Part shown: in pieces, positions 8,736-18,300 of the stretch | How positions within the stretch are numbered: the stretch's first letter is position 1 | Layout: the number at the start of each line of letters is the position of its first letter | From: Escherichia coli | GTDB lineage: Bacteria > Pseudomonadota > Gammaproteobacteria > Enterobacterales > Enterobacteriaceae | Length of the DNA: 64,000 nucleotides | Reading direction: 5' to 3' | Assembly: GCF_011881725.1 (NCBI RefSeq) | Contig: NZ_JAATUR010000015.1 | Span: 29,554-93,553, forward strand | Made by a program: the position numbers and the translations under genes | Notes under the pieces: generated by a model | What the model saw: the letters and a program-made list of their open reading frames with translations, nothing else | Database searches by the model: none | What the model was told of the DNA's origin: nothing

Positions 8736-11700
8736 ATCCCCAATCCAGCCCTTGTGGCGAACTTGAAAATCCCGCCTCACGTAGCAGCGTAAACATCGGC
8801 GTTTGCCGGACCGGTTGGTCATTCACTTCTGTCAGTGTAAAGCGCAACCGTAGTTCGCGACGCAACGCGGTGGTTAGCGCCTGGAAAACCTCCGGTGGAA
8901 GTAATTCACCTTTTTCCTGCCAGACCAGCATTTTTTTACCGCCTTGTGCCAGGTAGAGCAGCAGTTTCCCGCCAGAAATGACCACCAGCGCGCCGGCCCG
9001 ACGCGTTGGAACTAACGTTGCCGGGTGCGCAGGCCAGGGCAGAAGATTCCCCCAAACATTCGCCGGATCATTGGCAGAGAGCGCTACCGGCGTATAGTGC
9101 CGCGTCTGCAAGGCTTGAGTTGCCAGATCGCGTAATCGGTCAATAGTCAGGCTATCAGCAAATTGAGCGCCGCCCAGACCTTCAACAAAACGACCACGCA
9201 TAATTCGCCCGGAGTCTTCCATACTGCGACAAAGCGTTTGCATCGAGGGAAATCCGCCTGGGATATTTTCGGCGATAACCGCCTGACGACTGATGATGCC
9301 GTAGCGATCGAGCATATTTTCCGCCAGCGCCAGCATCCTTTCGGTATCATTCAGTTGCGCCACCTGCAATAACGACCAGCGTCCAGCCAACTTCGGCGTG
9401 TTGTAAGATACCAGCGGTGAGGCAGGGGGCACATAGACAGGACGTCCACGACGAGCCCGGCTGCTACGGCGAGTTGAGGGGCGTGCGCTGGTACTGCTGC
9501 GGATGAGGGCGCGTAACGGTGCCCAAATATCGCTGGTGATAACGCCTTGCCAGACCAGCTCCCATAACGCCTCTTGCAGGGCCGAAGGATCTACCGGTAG
9601 GCCGATTTTCTCGCGTATCCGTTGGCTGATTTGTTGCACAAACCAGGCACCTCCATCAGCCAGAACCGCGATTATCGCTTGCTGGATCGCTGAACGTTTC
9701 GCCTGATCCTGTTCTGCAGGAGTGAACGATTCTGCGGCATATTCCTGTAAATGCAGTGCCACCAGACCGTCATCATCACCCAGCTTTTTTTGCCCCGACC
9801 AGATAACCGCGCCGGTTGCCAGCAATTCATCGAGCATTTCTGGCGAGTAGTCGCGTACGCGGGCGGGCAGGATCTGGCTCTCCCAGAGCGAGGCGGGTAA
9901 ACCGATACCGGCAAGCTGTTCGATCACCCGCATGACGCCATCCACGCCTTCATAAACGCCTTGCGATGTTGAGGCAAAGAGCGCCGGGCTACCATCGGTG
10001 GCGGGTAGCACGCCCTGACGTTCCAGCAGCAATCGCGCATAGATCTGAGCCCCAACTGGGCGCGTGGCTTCTCTGGCGGCTTGCAGCGAGCGCAAACGCA
10101 GACGACGAAAAACTTCATCGCTTACCCAGATATCTTGTTGCAGACTCATCACCAGCCCCTGTTCGCGCAATTGATGAAGTTGCTCTTCAACAACGGCAAT
10201 ACCGAGGCCAAACTCACTGGCCAGTTGTTCAGCGGTGACCAGGGCATGAAACCGGAGATAGCGTAGAAAGAGATCGCGAAGTGGATAATTAACACGGTTC
10301 AAATAAATCTCTGGTAGCGACGCTGGTAGTTTTACGCCGAGAGCATCGCGCAGACTGGCGGCATCATCCATGCAGGCCAGACACTCGTTGCCTGCAACAA
10401 TTACAGGGAAGATTCTTTTTGTAGCGAGAAGATTTTCCCGATACGTTTCAATCTCTTCACTGCTGCCTGTATGTCGTTGTTTCAGGTCATCAACGGTCAT
10501 TGGCCCCAGTTCGCGCAACAGGTCGAAAAGACCTTCTTCACCTTTCGCTTTTCTGCCAGGGGCCAGCCGTTGTAGCTCTTCTTCCACCTGACGAATGACC
10601 TGCGGGTCGAGTAACTCACCCGGTTCGACCTGACCGAGTAGATTGCGTAGCAGTTCGGTATCAAGCGACAGTACTGATGCCCGCCGTTCCGCCAGCGGGG
10701 CATTGCTCTGGTACAAAAACTCCGCCACATAACCGAACAATAAACTGGCGGCAAAAGGTGAGGGCGTCGCTGTGGTGACATCGGAGATTTGTATTTCGCC
10801 ACTGTTCAGGCGACGCATCAAACGTTCAAGGGCGGGAAGATCATAAACATCTTGCAGACATTCGCGCAGGGTTTCGAGAATGACAGGAAAATCCGGATAA
10901 CCCTGAGCAATTTCGAGCAATTGGCTGGCGCGCAGCCGCTGTTGCCAGAGCGGGGTGCGATGGCCCGGCGTGCGGCCCGGCATTAATAATGCCCGTGCGG
11001 CACATTCGCGAAACCGGGCGGCGAATAGTGCCGAGCTGCCCACCGCTTCGCGGACGATTTGCAGCAACTTTTCTGGTTCAAATAAAAAAATCGCGGCGTC
11101 AGGCAATTTGCCCTCGGTGTCAGGTATGCGCGCAACAATGCCGTCATCACTGGCGACCACAGAAGCGTCGGCGCCCCATAATGTATGTATCCGCCCGGCA
11201 ATTGCCAGCGCCCACGGTTCATGCACTCGTCGCCCATAGGGGGAATGTAAAATAATACGCCAGTCGCCAATTTCATCACGACAGCGTTCGAGTACCAGGT
11301 GACGGCTACCCGGAACAACACCCGTCGCATTGCGCTGTTCGTCGATAAGTCCCTGAATATTAGCGAGCGTATTTTCGTTTGCCAGCCACGACGGGATACT
11401 CCCGGAAAAGAAAGTGCCATCCGCCAGCAGGTGGAGAAAATCGCCGATCATCTCGCCCAATTCAGCCGGACGTCCGTTACCTTCACCGCGCCAGAAGGGA
11501 AGCCGGGCAGAGCGACCGGGTGCAGGTATCACAATGACCTGATCGCGGGTGATTTGCTGGATCCGCCATGAGGTAGCTCCGAGGGTGATAATGTCGTTCA
11601 CTCGCGATTCATACACCATCTCTTCATCCAGTTCGCCCACTCGCCGCGATCCTGTTTGTTCTTCACCTTCTGGTAATAACACACTGTACATACCACGGTC

Positions 11701-13350
11701 GGGAATAGTGCCACCGCTGGTTACCGCTAACAGTTGTGCACCTGGACGCGGAGTTAATATTCCCGTTTCCCGATTCCAGACAAGTTTTGGGCGAAAAGCA
11801 GAAAAGTCACCGGAGGGATAGCGCCCGGAAAGCATATCCAGCGTGGCGTCAAAAACGCGTCTCGGCAGATCTTTCCACGGTGCGGCACGGCGTACACACG
11901 CGTACCACTCATCAACCTGCAATGCGTCCATCGCCGCGGCGGCAACGGTTTGTTGCGCCAGAATGTCGAGTGGATTGTTCGGCAGCGTCAGGTTTTCCAG
12001 CTTGCCAGCAAACATACACTCAACAATGACGGCGGAATCGACTAAATCACGCCGGGTACGTGGAAAAAATAGCCCTTTGGAGATGCCACCGACCTGGTGT
12101 CCGGCACGTCCAATGCGCTGTAGCCCGCTGGCAACAGAAAGCGGCGTTGCCACCTGAATCACCAGATCCACCGTGCCCATATCAATTCCCAGTTCAAGAC
12201 TGGAGGTCGCGACCACGCAGCGTAATTCGCCTGATTTCAGCGCTTGTTCTGTGATAGCTCGTTGTTCTTTTGAAACGGAGCCATGGTGTGAGCGGGCAAT
12301 AAAAACGTCGCTACTTTGTACGCGGTTAGAGGTTGCACCGGAGGTCGACTCGAAATGGGCCGCATCAATGGCGATAGCCGGGGAGCGCTGTAATCGCGCT
12401 GCGTAAAGCTCGTTAAGCCGAGCAGTCAGTTTTTCCGCCAGGCCGCGAGAATTGGTGAAGACAATGGTTGAGCGATGGCGCAAAACTTCATCAAGGATGC
12501 CGGTTTCAATATACGGCCAGATGGAGCCTTCTCTGCCTGCATGGCTGTCTTCGCCAGTGCCGCTGGCGACCGATGAGACATCATCCATATTAGCGACAGG
12601 GACGACAATACGGATTTGCGGGTGTCGCATTGCCGGGGGATTGACTACCGTAACCGGGCGATCGCCACCAAGAAATGCCGCCACATCGCTGGCTGAGCGC
12701 ACAGTGGCAGAAAGGCCAATTCGCTGTGCTGAGGTGTGTTGCAGCGCATCGAGCCGCTCCAGACTTAACGCGAGATGCGCACCGCGTTTGCTGCCCGCTA
12801 CCGCGTGGATTTCATCAATAATTACCGTTTCGACGCCGCGTAGCGTTTCGCGCGCGCGTGAGGTCAGCATCAGATAGAGTGATTCGGGCGTGGTGATCAG
12901 AATATCCGGCGGGTTACGGGTGAGTTTGCTGCGTTCCTGCGCGGGAGTATCGCCAGTGCGGATCCCCACGCGAAGATTGACGTCCGTTTCGCCGCGCCGT
13001 CGCCGTTCATCCGCAATACCCTGTAACGGGATCTGCAGGTTGCGCTGCACGTCGGTGCCTAGGGCTTTAATCGGTGAAATATAGAGGATACGCGAAGTTT
13101 TGCGTTTATATGCCTTGCTGGCATGTTCGCCACCTTCGCGAAAAAGTTGATCCAGAGCGTAGAGAAACGCTGCCAGTGTTTTGCCGGATCCGGTCGGTGC
13201 AATCACCAGCGCATGTTCCACACTCGCAGCCACACGCCAGGTCTGCGACTGGACGGTGGTTGGCTGTTTAAAGGTACGAAGAAACCAGTCGCGGGTCGCC
13301 AGTGAAAAAACGTCCGGCAGCGACGATGAAGTATTTGGGTTATCTGCCAT
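8734..13350 (-). CDS. lhr: Large helicase-related protein Lhr
   Basis: A 1538-residue superfamily 2 helicase, among the longest proteins of E. coli. Walker A APTGSGKT is at residues 51-58 and the DEIH box at 179-182. Motif VI QRIGRAGH lies near residue 430. The N-terminal ~900 residues form the Lhr core (two RecA domains, winged helix and Lhr-specific domain), and the C-terminal extension resembles the CTD of DNA-repair Lhr family members. The family translocates 3' to 5' on single-stranded DNA and unwinds RNA:DNA hybrids. It follows rnt by 92 bp on the same strand and is probably cotranscribed with it. The reading frame is intact throughout. Confidence 0.96.
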   Translation of the reverse strand: MADNPNTSSSLPDVFSLATRDWFLRTFKQPTTVQSQTWRVAASVEHALVIAPTGSGKTLAAFLYALDQLFREGGEHASKAYKRKTSRILYISPIKALGTDVQRNLQIPLQGIADERRRRGETDVNLRVGIRTGDTPAQERSKLTRNPPDILITTPESLYLMLTSRARETLRGVETVIIDEIHAVAGSKRGAHLALSLERLDALQHTSAQRIGLSATVRSASDVAAFLGGDRPVTVVNPPAMRHPQIRIVVPVANMDDVSSVASGTGEDSHAGREGSIWPYIETGILDEVLRHRSTIVFTNSRGLAEKLTARLNELYAARLQRSPAIAIDAAHFESTSGATSNRVQSSDVFIARSHHGSVSKEQRAITEQALKSGELRCVVATSSLELGIDMGTVDLVIQVATPLSVASGLQRIGRAGHQVGGISKGLFFPRTRRDLVDSAVIVECMFAGKLENLTLPNNPLDILAQQTVAAAAMDALQVDEWYACVRRAAPWKDLPRRVFDATLDMLSGRYPSGDFSAFRPKLVWNRETGILTPRPGAQLLAVTSGGTIPDRGMYSVLLPEGEEQTGSRRVGELDEEMVYESRVNDIITLGATSWRIQQITRDQVIVIPAPGRSARLPFWRGEGNGRPAELGEMIGDFLHLLADGTFFSGSIPSWLANENTLANIQGLIDEQRNATGVVPGSRHLVLERCRDEIGDWRIILHSPYGRRVHEPWALAIAGRIHTLWGADASVVASDDGIVARIPDTEGKLPDAAIFLFEPEKLLQIVREAVGSSALFAARFRECAARALLMPGRTPGHRTPLWQQRLRASQLLEIAQGYPDFPVILETLRECLQDVYDLPALERLMRRLNSGEIQISDVTTATPSPFAASLLFGYVAEFLYQSNAPLAERRASVLSLDTELLRNLLGQVEPGELLDPQVIRQVEEELQRLAPGRKAKGEEGLFDLLRELGPMTVDDLKQRHTGSSEEIETYRENLLATKRIFPVIVAGNECLACMDDAASLRDALGVKLPASLPEIYLNRVNYPLRDLFLRYLRFHALVTAEQLASEFGLGIAVVEEQLHQLREQGLVMSLQQDIWVSDEVFRRLRLRSLQAAREATRPVGAQIYARLLLERQGVLPATDGSPALFASTSQGVYEGVDGVMRVIEQLAGIGLPASLWESQILPARVRDYSPEMLDELLATGAVIWSGQKKLGDDDGLVALHLQEYAAESFTPAEQDQAKRSAIQQAIIAVLADGGAWFVQQISQRIREKIGLPVDPSALQEALWELVWQGVITSDIWAPLRALIRSSTSARPSTRRSSRARRGRPVYVPPASPLVSYNTPKLAGRWSLLQVAQLNDTERMLALAENMLDRYGIISRQAVIAENIPGGFPSMQTLCRSMEDSGRIMRGRFVEGLGGAQFADSLTIDRLRDLATQALQTRHYTPVALSANDPANVWGNLLPWPAHPATLVPTRRAGALVVISGGKLLLYLAQGGKKMLVWQEKGELLPPEVFQALTTALRRELRLRFTLTEVNDQPVRQTPMFTLLREAGFSSSPQGLDWG

Positions 13351-13403
13351 TAACGCTATTCCCTGTAAGTATCATGCATGATGCGTGGAATAGCCTCACT
13401 ATA

Positions 13404-13435
13404 GATGCCTGAATCATTGCATGTCATCAGGCATC
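13404..13435. repeat. Inverted repeat between rnt and lhr
   Basis: GATGCCTGA / TCAGGCATC separated by 14 bases in the 92-bp rnt-lhr spacer. No T-run follows on the minus strand, so it is more likely a processing or REP-like hairpin than a full terminator. Confidence 0.5.
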
Positions 13436-13442
13436 GACTCGA

Positions 13443-14090
13443 TTACACCTCTTCGGTGGCAGGCAGCGGCCAGCCTCCCAGTCGTTTCCAGCGGTTGACG
13501 ATTTCACAAAAAAGCACGGCAGTGCGTTCGGTATCGTACAGCGCGGAGTGCGCCTGGGTGCTGTCAAAGTCCATGCCAGCGGTCTGGCAAGCTTTTGATA
13601 ATACGGTTTGTCCAAGCGCCAGCCCGGCCAATGCTGCGGTGTCAAAAGTGGCGAAAGGATGGAACGGGTTACGTTTCAGTGAGGCGCGTTCTGCGGCGGC
13701 CATCATAAAACTGTGGTCGAAATTAGCATTGTGCGCCACCATAATGGCGCGGTTACAGCCGCTCGCTTTAATGCCTTTACGTACAACTTTAAAAATTTCA
13801 TGCAGCGCCTCGTATTCGCTGACCGCGCCGCGATCGGGATCGTTCGGGTCAATGCCGTTGAAGGCGAGGGCTTCTGGTTGCAAGTTCGCGCCGACAAATG
13901 GTTCGACGTGGAAATGTAATGTGGTGTCCGGCATCAGCCAGCCTTGTTCATCCATTTTCAGGGTGATGGCGGCAATCTCAAGTAGCGCATCGGTTTTGGC
14001 GTTAAATCCGGCAGTTTCTACATCGATCACAACAGGGTAAAAACCACGAAAACGGTCGCACAGACCGGTAAGTTGAGCGTTATCGGACAT
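13443..14090 (-). CDS. rnt: Ribonuclease T
   Basis: A 215-residue DEDDh-family 3'-5' exonuclease that trims tRNA and other stable RNA 3' ends and turns over the tRNA CCA end. Exo I motif [19 protein letters not shown] near residue 23 supplies Asp and Glu. Exo II lies in [12 protein letters not shown]. The Exo III His/Asp is in [12 protein letters not shown]. The length equals that of the K-12 enzyme. First gene of the rnt-lhr unit. Confidence 0.97.
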   Translation of the reverse strand: MSDNAQLTGLCDRFRGFYPVVIDVETAGFNAKTDALLEIAAITLKMDEQGWLMPDTTLHFHVEPFVGANLQPEALAFNGIDPNDPDRGAVSEYEALHEIFKVVRKGIKASGCNRAIMVAHNANFDHSFMMAAAERASLKRNPFHPFATFDTAALAGLALGQTVLSKACQTAGMDFDSTQAHSALYDTERTAVLFCEIVNRWKRLGGWPLPATEEV

Positions 14091-14192
14091 CTGATTCTCT
14101 TAATACGGATAAATTGCAGCGCGCATTATGACAAATATTACCCGCAGATGCAGTAAAGATGCGGGCGCGATGAATTCACGCCCGTCAGGAGA

Positions 14193-14600
14193 TTAGTTGC
14201 CCAGACCGCGACCGGCGTCTTTCTCTTCGATCAATTCAATTTTGTAACCGTCTGGGTCTTCCACAAAAGCGATAACCGTAGTTCCGCCTTTGACCGGGCC
14301 CGCTTCACGGGTAACGTTACCGCCGTTTTGACGGATTTTTTCGCACGCTTCTGCAGCGTTATCGACGCTAAGTGCGATATGGCCATAAGCAGTGCCGAGT
14401 TCGTATTTATCCACGCCCCAGTTGTAGGTCAGTTCGATCACCGCTTCTTCGGTTTCCGGACCGTAGCCAACAAACGCCAGGGAATATTTGTATTCCGGGT
14501 TTTCGCTGGTACGCAGCAGTTTCATGCCCAGTACTTTGGTATAAAAATCGATGGAGCGTTGCAAATCGCCAACGCGCAGCATGGTATGAAGAAGACGCAT
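14193..14600 (-). CDS. gloA: Glyoxalase I
   Basis: A 135-residue lactoylglutathione lyase that isomerises the methylglyoxal-glutathione hemithioacetal to S-lactoylglutathione. All four metal ligands of the E. coli Ni enzyme are in place: His5, Glu56, His74 and Glu122. It lies 80 bp downstream of nemA on the same strand; the E. coli orthologue is transcribed both with nemRA and from its own promoter, so NemR also controls methylglyoxal detoxification. Confidence 0.98.
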
Positions 14601-14648
14601 CTTTATATCCTCAAAATGGCTAACAGATTCAAAATGTTGTTTTAGTAT

Positions 14649-14668
14649 AGCGGCGGCTTTGCGCCGCT
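14649..14668. repeat. Hairpin between nemA and gloA
   Basis: AGCGGCG / CGCCGCT with a 6-base loop just downstream of nemA. There is no strong T-run on the minus strand, so it may attenuate rather than end nemA transcription before gloA. Confidence 0.5.
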
Positions 14669-14680
14669 CGCAATGTTGGA

Positions 14681-15778
14681 TTACAGCGTAGGGTAATCGG
14701 TATAGCCTTCCGCGCCGCCACCGTAGAAACTTTCGGCGCGCTGCGGATTTAGTTCGGCTTTACGTTGCAGGCGAGCGACCAGATCCGGATTCGCAATCCA
14801 GTCACGACCAAACGCCACAGCATCAATTAACCCTTTGCCGATCAGTGTTTCGGCTTTTTCTACCGTGTATGCGCCAGCCCCGATAATCGGGCCGTGGAAA
14901 CGGGCGCGCACTTTTTCACGGAAAGCATCGGTATACGGTTTGCCGCCAGCCCAGTCTGGTTCAGACATATGCAGGTAAGCAATGCCGCGTTTACCCAGTT
15001 CCTCAATCAGATACAGCGCATCGGCTTCTTCATTCGGACCATTATCGGTGTTCTGGAATGTACCGATTGGCGAAACACGAATACCAATGCGATCGGCACC
15101 CCATTCTTTAATTCCTGCATCGACCACTTCCAGCACCAGACGTGCGCGATTTTCTACACTGCCGCCGTACTGATCGGTACGATGATTTGAAGAAGGCGAA
15201 AGGAACTGATGCAGTAAATAACCGTGAGCGGAGTGGAGTTCCACCAGATCAAATCCGGCTTCACGGGCGTTAGCGATGGCCTGGCGGAAATCGTTGACGA
15301 TACCCGGAATTTCTTGCAGTTCCAGCGCACGTGGCATGGATGTTTCGACGCGGATTGCTTGTCCGTTTTCGTCACGCAGGGAAGTTCTTGTACCGGCGCT
15401 AAGCGCTGACGGCGCTACCGGTGCCTGACCGCCTGGTTGTAGGCTGGCGTGAGATATGCGCCCTGTGTGCCACAGTTGCACGGCTATATGACCGTTTTCA
15501 GCATGGACGCCAGCGGTGATTTTTTTCCATGCGGCAATTTGCTCCGGGCTATGGATGCCTGGCGCACCGGCATACCCTTTTGCCTGGGCGGAAATTTGCG
15601 TGGCCTCGCTAATAATCAAACCAGCACTGGCGCGTTGGCGATAGTATTCCGCCATCAACGGGGTAGGGATGTCACCCGGTTCAATACTGCGCAGACGCGT
15701 TAGTGGTGCCATAAAAATACGGTTTGCCGCCGTGATCGCGCCCACTTTCAGTGGGGAATACAGTTTTTCAGATGACAT
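14681..15778 (-). CDS. nemA: N-ethylmaleimide reductase NemA (Old Yellow Enzyme family)
   Basis: A 365-residue FMN-dependent ene-reductase that reduces N-ethylmaleimide, nitro compounds and other electrophiles with NADPH. The Old Yellow Enzyme barrel starts with [24 protein letters not shown]. The substrate-binding [17 protein letters not shown] and FMN-phosphate region IIGAGAYT...[12 protein letters not shown] are present. It lies 35 bp after nemR and is its main target. Confidence 0.97.
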
Positions 15779-15813
15779 AAAGGCTCCCGGTCGTCTGGTG
15801 ATAAAAATGCCTG

Positions 15814-16413
15814 CTAAACGGCAGGCGTCGCAATAATGGTTTTTACATGTGCCAGCGCGTTTTCCAGTGGTTCAGAACTGCGTGAAATTTTGGCCTGCAG
15901 ATTGGCGCCCAGCCACAGTGCGTAAAGTACTTGTGCCTGTTGCAGCGGTTTGCCATAAAAGGTTAAGCAATGGTTCTCCCGGCCATTCTCCAGTGCCTGA
16001 GAGAGCAGGGCGATCACGCCGCGAGCGCCTTTATCCATCGCGCTGCGCATATCTTCTGACAGATCGCACACTTCAGCAGAGAGTTTTACTGTCAGGCAAC
16101 CGCTGATGGTCCCATGTTGGCAAAACTGGTTAAGTGTCTGCTGGTAATAGGCCAGAATACGGTCGCGGTAGTTACCTTCGCCGGATTGCAGCAACTCCGC
16201 CAGTCGCAGGTGATAAGCCGCGTAATGGCGCTCAAGCATGGCAACGCCAAACGCTTCTTTAGATCGAAAGTAGTGATAGAAGGACCCTTTCGGCACTTCA
16301 GCTGTTTTTAGTAATTCGCTTAACCCCATCCCGGTGAATCCACGTTGCAGGCAAAGTTGCTCACCCGTAGCCAGGAGATGTTCGCGAGTATCAAGTTCAG
16401 TATGTTTGTTCAT
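15814..16413 (-). CDS. nemR: TetR-family electrophile/hypochlorite sensor NemR
   Basis: A 199-residue TetR repressor of nemR-nemA-gloA. The helix-turn-helix is at residues about 27-50 ([22 protein letters not shown]). Cys106, the redox-sensing thiol of the K-12 protein, and Lys175, its reversible partner, are both conserved, so sensing of bleach, quinones and methylglyoxal should work. A palindromic operator lies 15 bp upstream of the start. Confidence 0.97.
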   Translation of the reverse strand: MNKHTELDTREHLLATGEQLCLQRGFTGMGLSELLKTAEVPKGSFYHYFRSKEAFGVAMLERHYAAYHLRLAELLQSGEGNYRDRILAYYQQTLNQFCQHGTISGCLTVKLSAEVCDLSEDMRSAMDKGARGVIALLSQALENGRENHCLTFYGKPLQQAQVLYALWLGANLQAKISRSSEPLENALAHVKTIIATPAV

Positions 16414-16427
16414 GTGTTCGAGTGTAG

Positions 16428-16443
16428 TAGACCAGTCGGTCTA
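16428..16443. promoter_or_regulatory. NemR operator
   Basis: TAGACCAGTCGGTCTA: perfect 6-bp inverted arms TAGACC/GGTCTA around AGTC, immediately upstream of nemR, as expected for the autorepressor binding site. Confidence 0.85.
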
Positions 16444-16515
16444 GTGCAAGCAAAGTTGCTACTTTGAGTATTAACAGCTTCAATAGTGGTAATAATCTTA
16501 TCTGAGGAGGGCGAA

Positions 16516-16755
16516 GTGGCGGAGCAACTAGAGTTCTTTCCCGTCCAGAGCCCGTGCCGGGGAATTTGCCAGTCTGATGAACGCGGATTTTGTCGCGGCT
16601 GTTTTCGTAGCCGGGATGAGCGTTTTAACTGGAATAAAATGAGCGATGGCGAAAAACAAGAGGTGCTGCGCCTTTGTCGGCAGCGGCTGATGCGTAAATT
16701 ACGCGCGAATAAGTCAGCGTCATCAGATGAACCGGAGCAACCATCACTCTTTTAG
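16516..16755 (+). CDS. ydhL: DUF1289 family protein YdhL
   Basis: A 79-residue cysteine-rich protein of the DUF1289 family. Four cysteines form the signature PCRGICQSDERGFCRGC, which looks like a small zinc- or metal-binding module, followed by a basic helical tail. I place the start at the GTG at 16516: the strong GAGGAGG (16504-16510) lies 5 nt upstream, while the in-frame ATG at 16486 would sit ahead of this ribosome-binding site. Divergent from nemR, close to the NemR operator. Function unknown. Confidence 0.88.
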   Translation: MAEQLEFFPVQSPCRGICQSDERGFCRGCFRSRDERFNWNKMSDGEKQEVLRLCRQRLMRKLRANKSASSDEPEQPSLF

Positions 16756-16802
16756 CATAATCTTGCGTATACTCCTCTCATATCTGATAAGAGGAAGCGA
16801 TT

Positions 16803-17699
16803 ATGGTTCAGCGTATTACTATTGCGCCGCAAGGCCCGGAGTTTTCCCGTTTTGTGATGGGCTACTGGCGACTGATGGACTGGAATATGTCTGCCCGTCA
16901 GTTAGTTAGCTTTATTGAGGAGCATCTGGATCTCGGCATTACTACCGTGGACCATGCTGATATTTATGGCGGCTATCAGTGCGAAGCGGCGTTTGGCGAG
17001 GCGCTGAAACTGGCGCCCCATCTGCGTGAACGGATGGAAATCGTCAGTAAATGCGGTATCGCGACGACAGCGCGCGAAGAAAACGTTATTGGTCATTACA
17101 TCACTGACCGCGAACATATTATTAAAAGCGCCGAACAGTCGCTGATTAATCTCGCGACCGATCATCTGGATCTCCTGTTAATCCACCGTCCCGACCCCTT
17201 AATGGATGCCGATGAAGTGGCGGACGCGTTTAAACACCTGCATCAGAGTGGTAAAGTGCGCCATTTTGGCGTATCGAACTTCACGCCTGCGCAATTTGCT
17301 TTGTTGCAATCACGCCTGCCGTTTACCCTTGCGACCAATCAGGTAGAAATTTCTCCGGTACATCAGCAATCGCTGCTGGATGGTACGCTCGATCAGCTAC
17401 AACAACTGCGTGTTCGTCCAATGGCGTGGTCGTGTCTTGGTGGTGGACGTCTGTTCAATGATGATTTTTTCCAGCCGCTGCGGGATGAACTCACTGTAAT
17501 AGCCCAGGAATTAAACGCGGCCACTATTGATCAGGTTGTTTATGCCTGGATACTGCGTCTGCCGTCGAAACCGCTGCCGATAATCGGCTCCGGTAAAATT
17601 GAGCGCGTACGGGCAGCTGTCGAAGCGGAAGCACTGAAAATGACCCGTCAACAATGGTTCCGTATTCGTAAAGCGGCACTGGGTTACGACGTACCGTAA
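16803..17699 (+). CDS. ydhF: Aldo-keto reductase YdhF
   Basis: A 298-residue NAD(P)H-dependent oxidoreductase of the aldo-keto reductase superfamily, a TIM barrel. The catalytic Asp/Tyr are in TVDHADIYGGYQCE, the Lys in VSKCGIAT, and the His in LLLIHRPDPLMD. The C-terminal cofactor loop is around PLPIIGSGKIERVRAAVEA. It has its own spacing from ydhL (47 bp) and a short RBS (AGAGGAAG). The natural substrate is not established. Confidence 0.92.
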   Translation: MVQRITIAPQGPEFSRFVMGYWRLMDWNMSARQLVSFIEEHLDLGITTVDHADIYGGYQCEAAFGEALKLAPHLRERMEIVSKCGIATTAREENVIGHYITDREHIIKSAEQSLINLATDHLDLLLIHRPDPLMDADEVADAFKHLHQSGKVRHFGVSNFTPAQFALLQSRLPFTLATNQVEISPVHQQSLLDGTLDQLQQLRVRPMAWSCLGGGRLFNDDFFQPLRDELTVIAQELNAATIDQVVYAWILRLPSKPLPIIGSGKIERVRAAVEAEALKMTRQQWFRIRKAALGYDVP

Positions 17700-17778
17700 G
17701 CACTTTTAGGAATACCTGCCGTTCAAATATGTGTCACTGGTTTACACTTAACCAGTATGCACAATGAACGGAGGTCCT

Positions 17779-18300
17779 ATGAAGCGTTTTAGTCTGGCTA
17801 TCCTGGCGCTGGTTGTTGCGACCGGCGCACAAGCCGCCAGTGAAAAAGTCGAGATGAACCTCGTCACGTCGCAAGGGGTTGGGCAGTTAATAGGTAGCGT
17901 TACTATTACTGATACTGATAAAGGTCTTGAGTTTTCACCCGATCTGAAAGCATTACCCCCCGGTGAGCATGGCTTTCATATTCATGCCAACGGAAGCTGT
18001 CAACCAGCAACCAAAGATGGCAAAGCTACTGCGGCACAATCCGCAGGGGGCCATCTTGATCCACAAAATACTGGTAAGCATGAAGGGCCGGAAGGTGCGG
18101 GGCATTTAGGCGATCTGCCTGCGCTGGTGGTCAATAATGACGGCAAGGCAACCGATGCCGTTATTGCGCCTCGTTTGAAATCACTCGATGAAATTAAAGA
18201 CAAGGCGCTGATGATCCACGTTGGTGGCGATAATATGTCCGATCAACCTAAACCGCTGGGCGGTGGCGGTGAACGCTATGCCTGTGGTGTTATTAAGTAA
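17779..18300 (+). CDS. sodC: Periplasmic Cu/Zn superoxide dismutase SodC
   Basis: A 173-residue secreted superoxide dismutase. Signal peptide residues 1-19 (MKRFSLAILALVVATGAQA). Copper ligands lie in EHGFHIHANGSC, the zinc-loop His/Asp in AGGHLDPQNTGKHEGPEGAGHLGDLP, and the C-terminal active-site Arg and disulfide Cys in GERYACGV. I chose the ATG at 17779 because it follows the strong GGAGGTCCT box; an in-frame ATG 15 nt upstream lies ahead of this box. It abuts convergent ydhK with no spacer. Confidence 0.97.
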   Translation: MKRFSLAILALVVATGAQAASEKVEMNLVTSQGVGQLIGSVTITDTDKGLEFSPDLKALPPGEHGFHIHANGSCQPATKDGKATAAQSAGGHLDPQNTGKHEGPEGAGHLGDLPALVVNNDGKATDAVIAPRLKSLDEIKDKALMIHVGGDNMSDQPKPLGGGGERYACGVIK

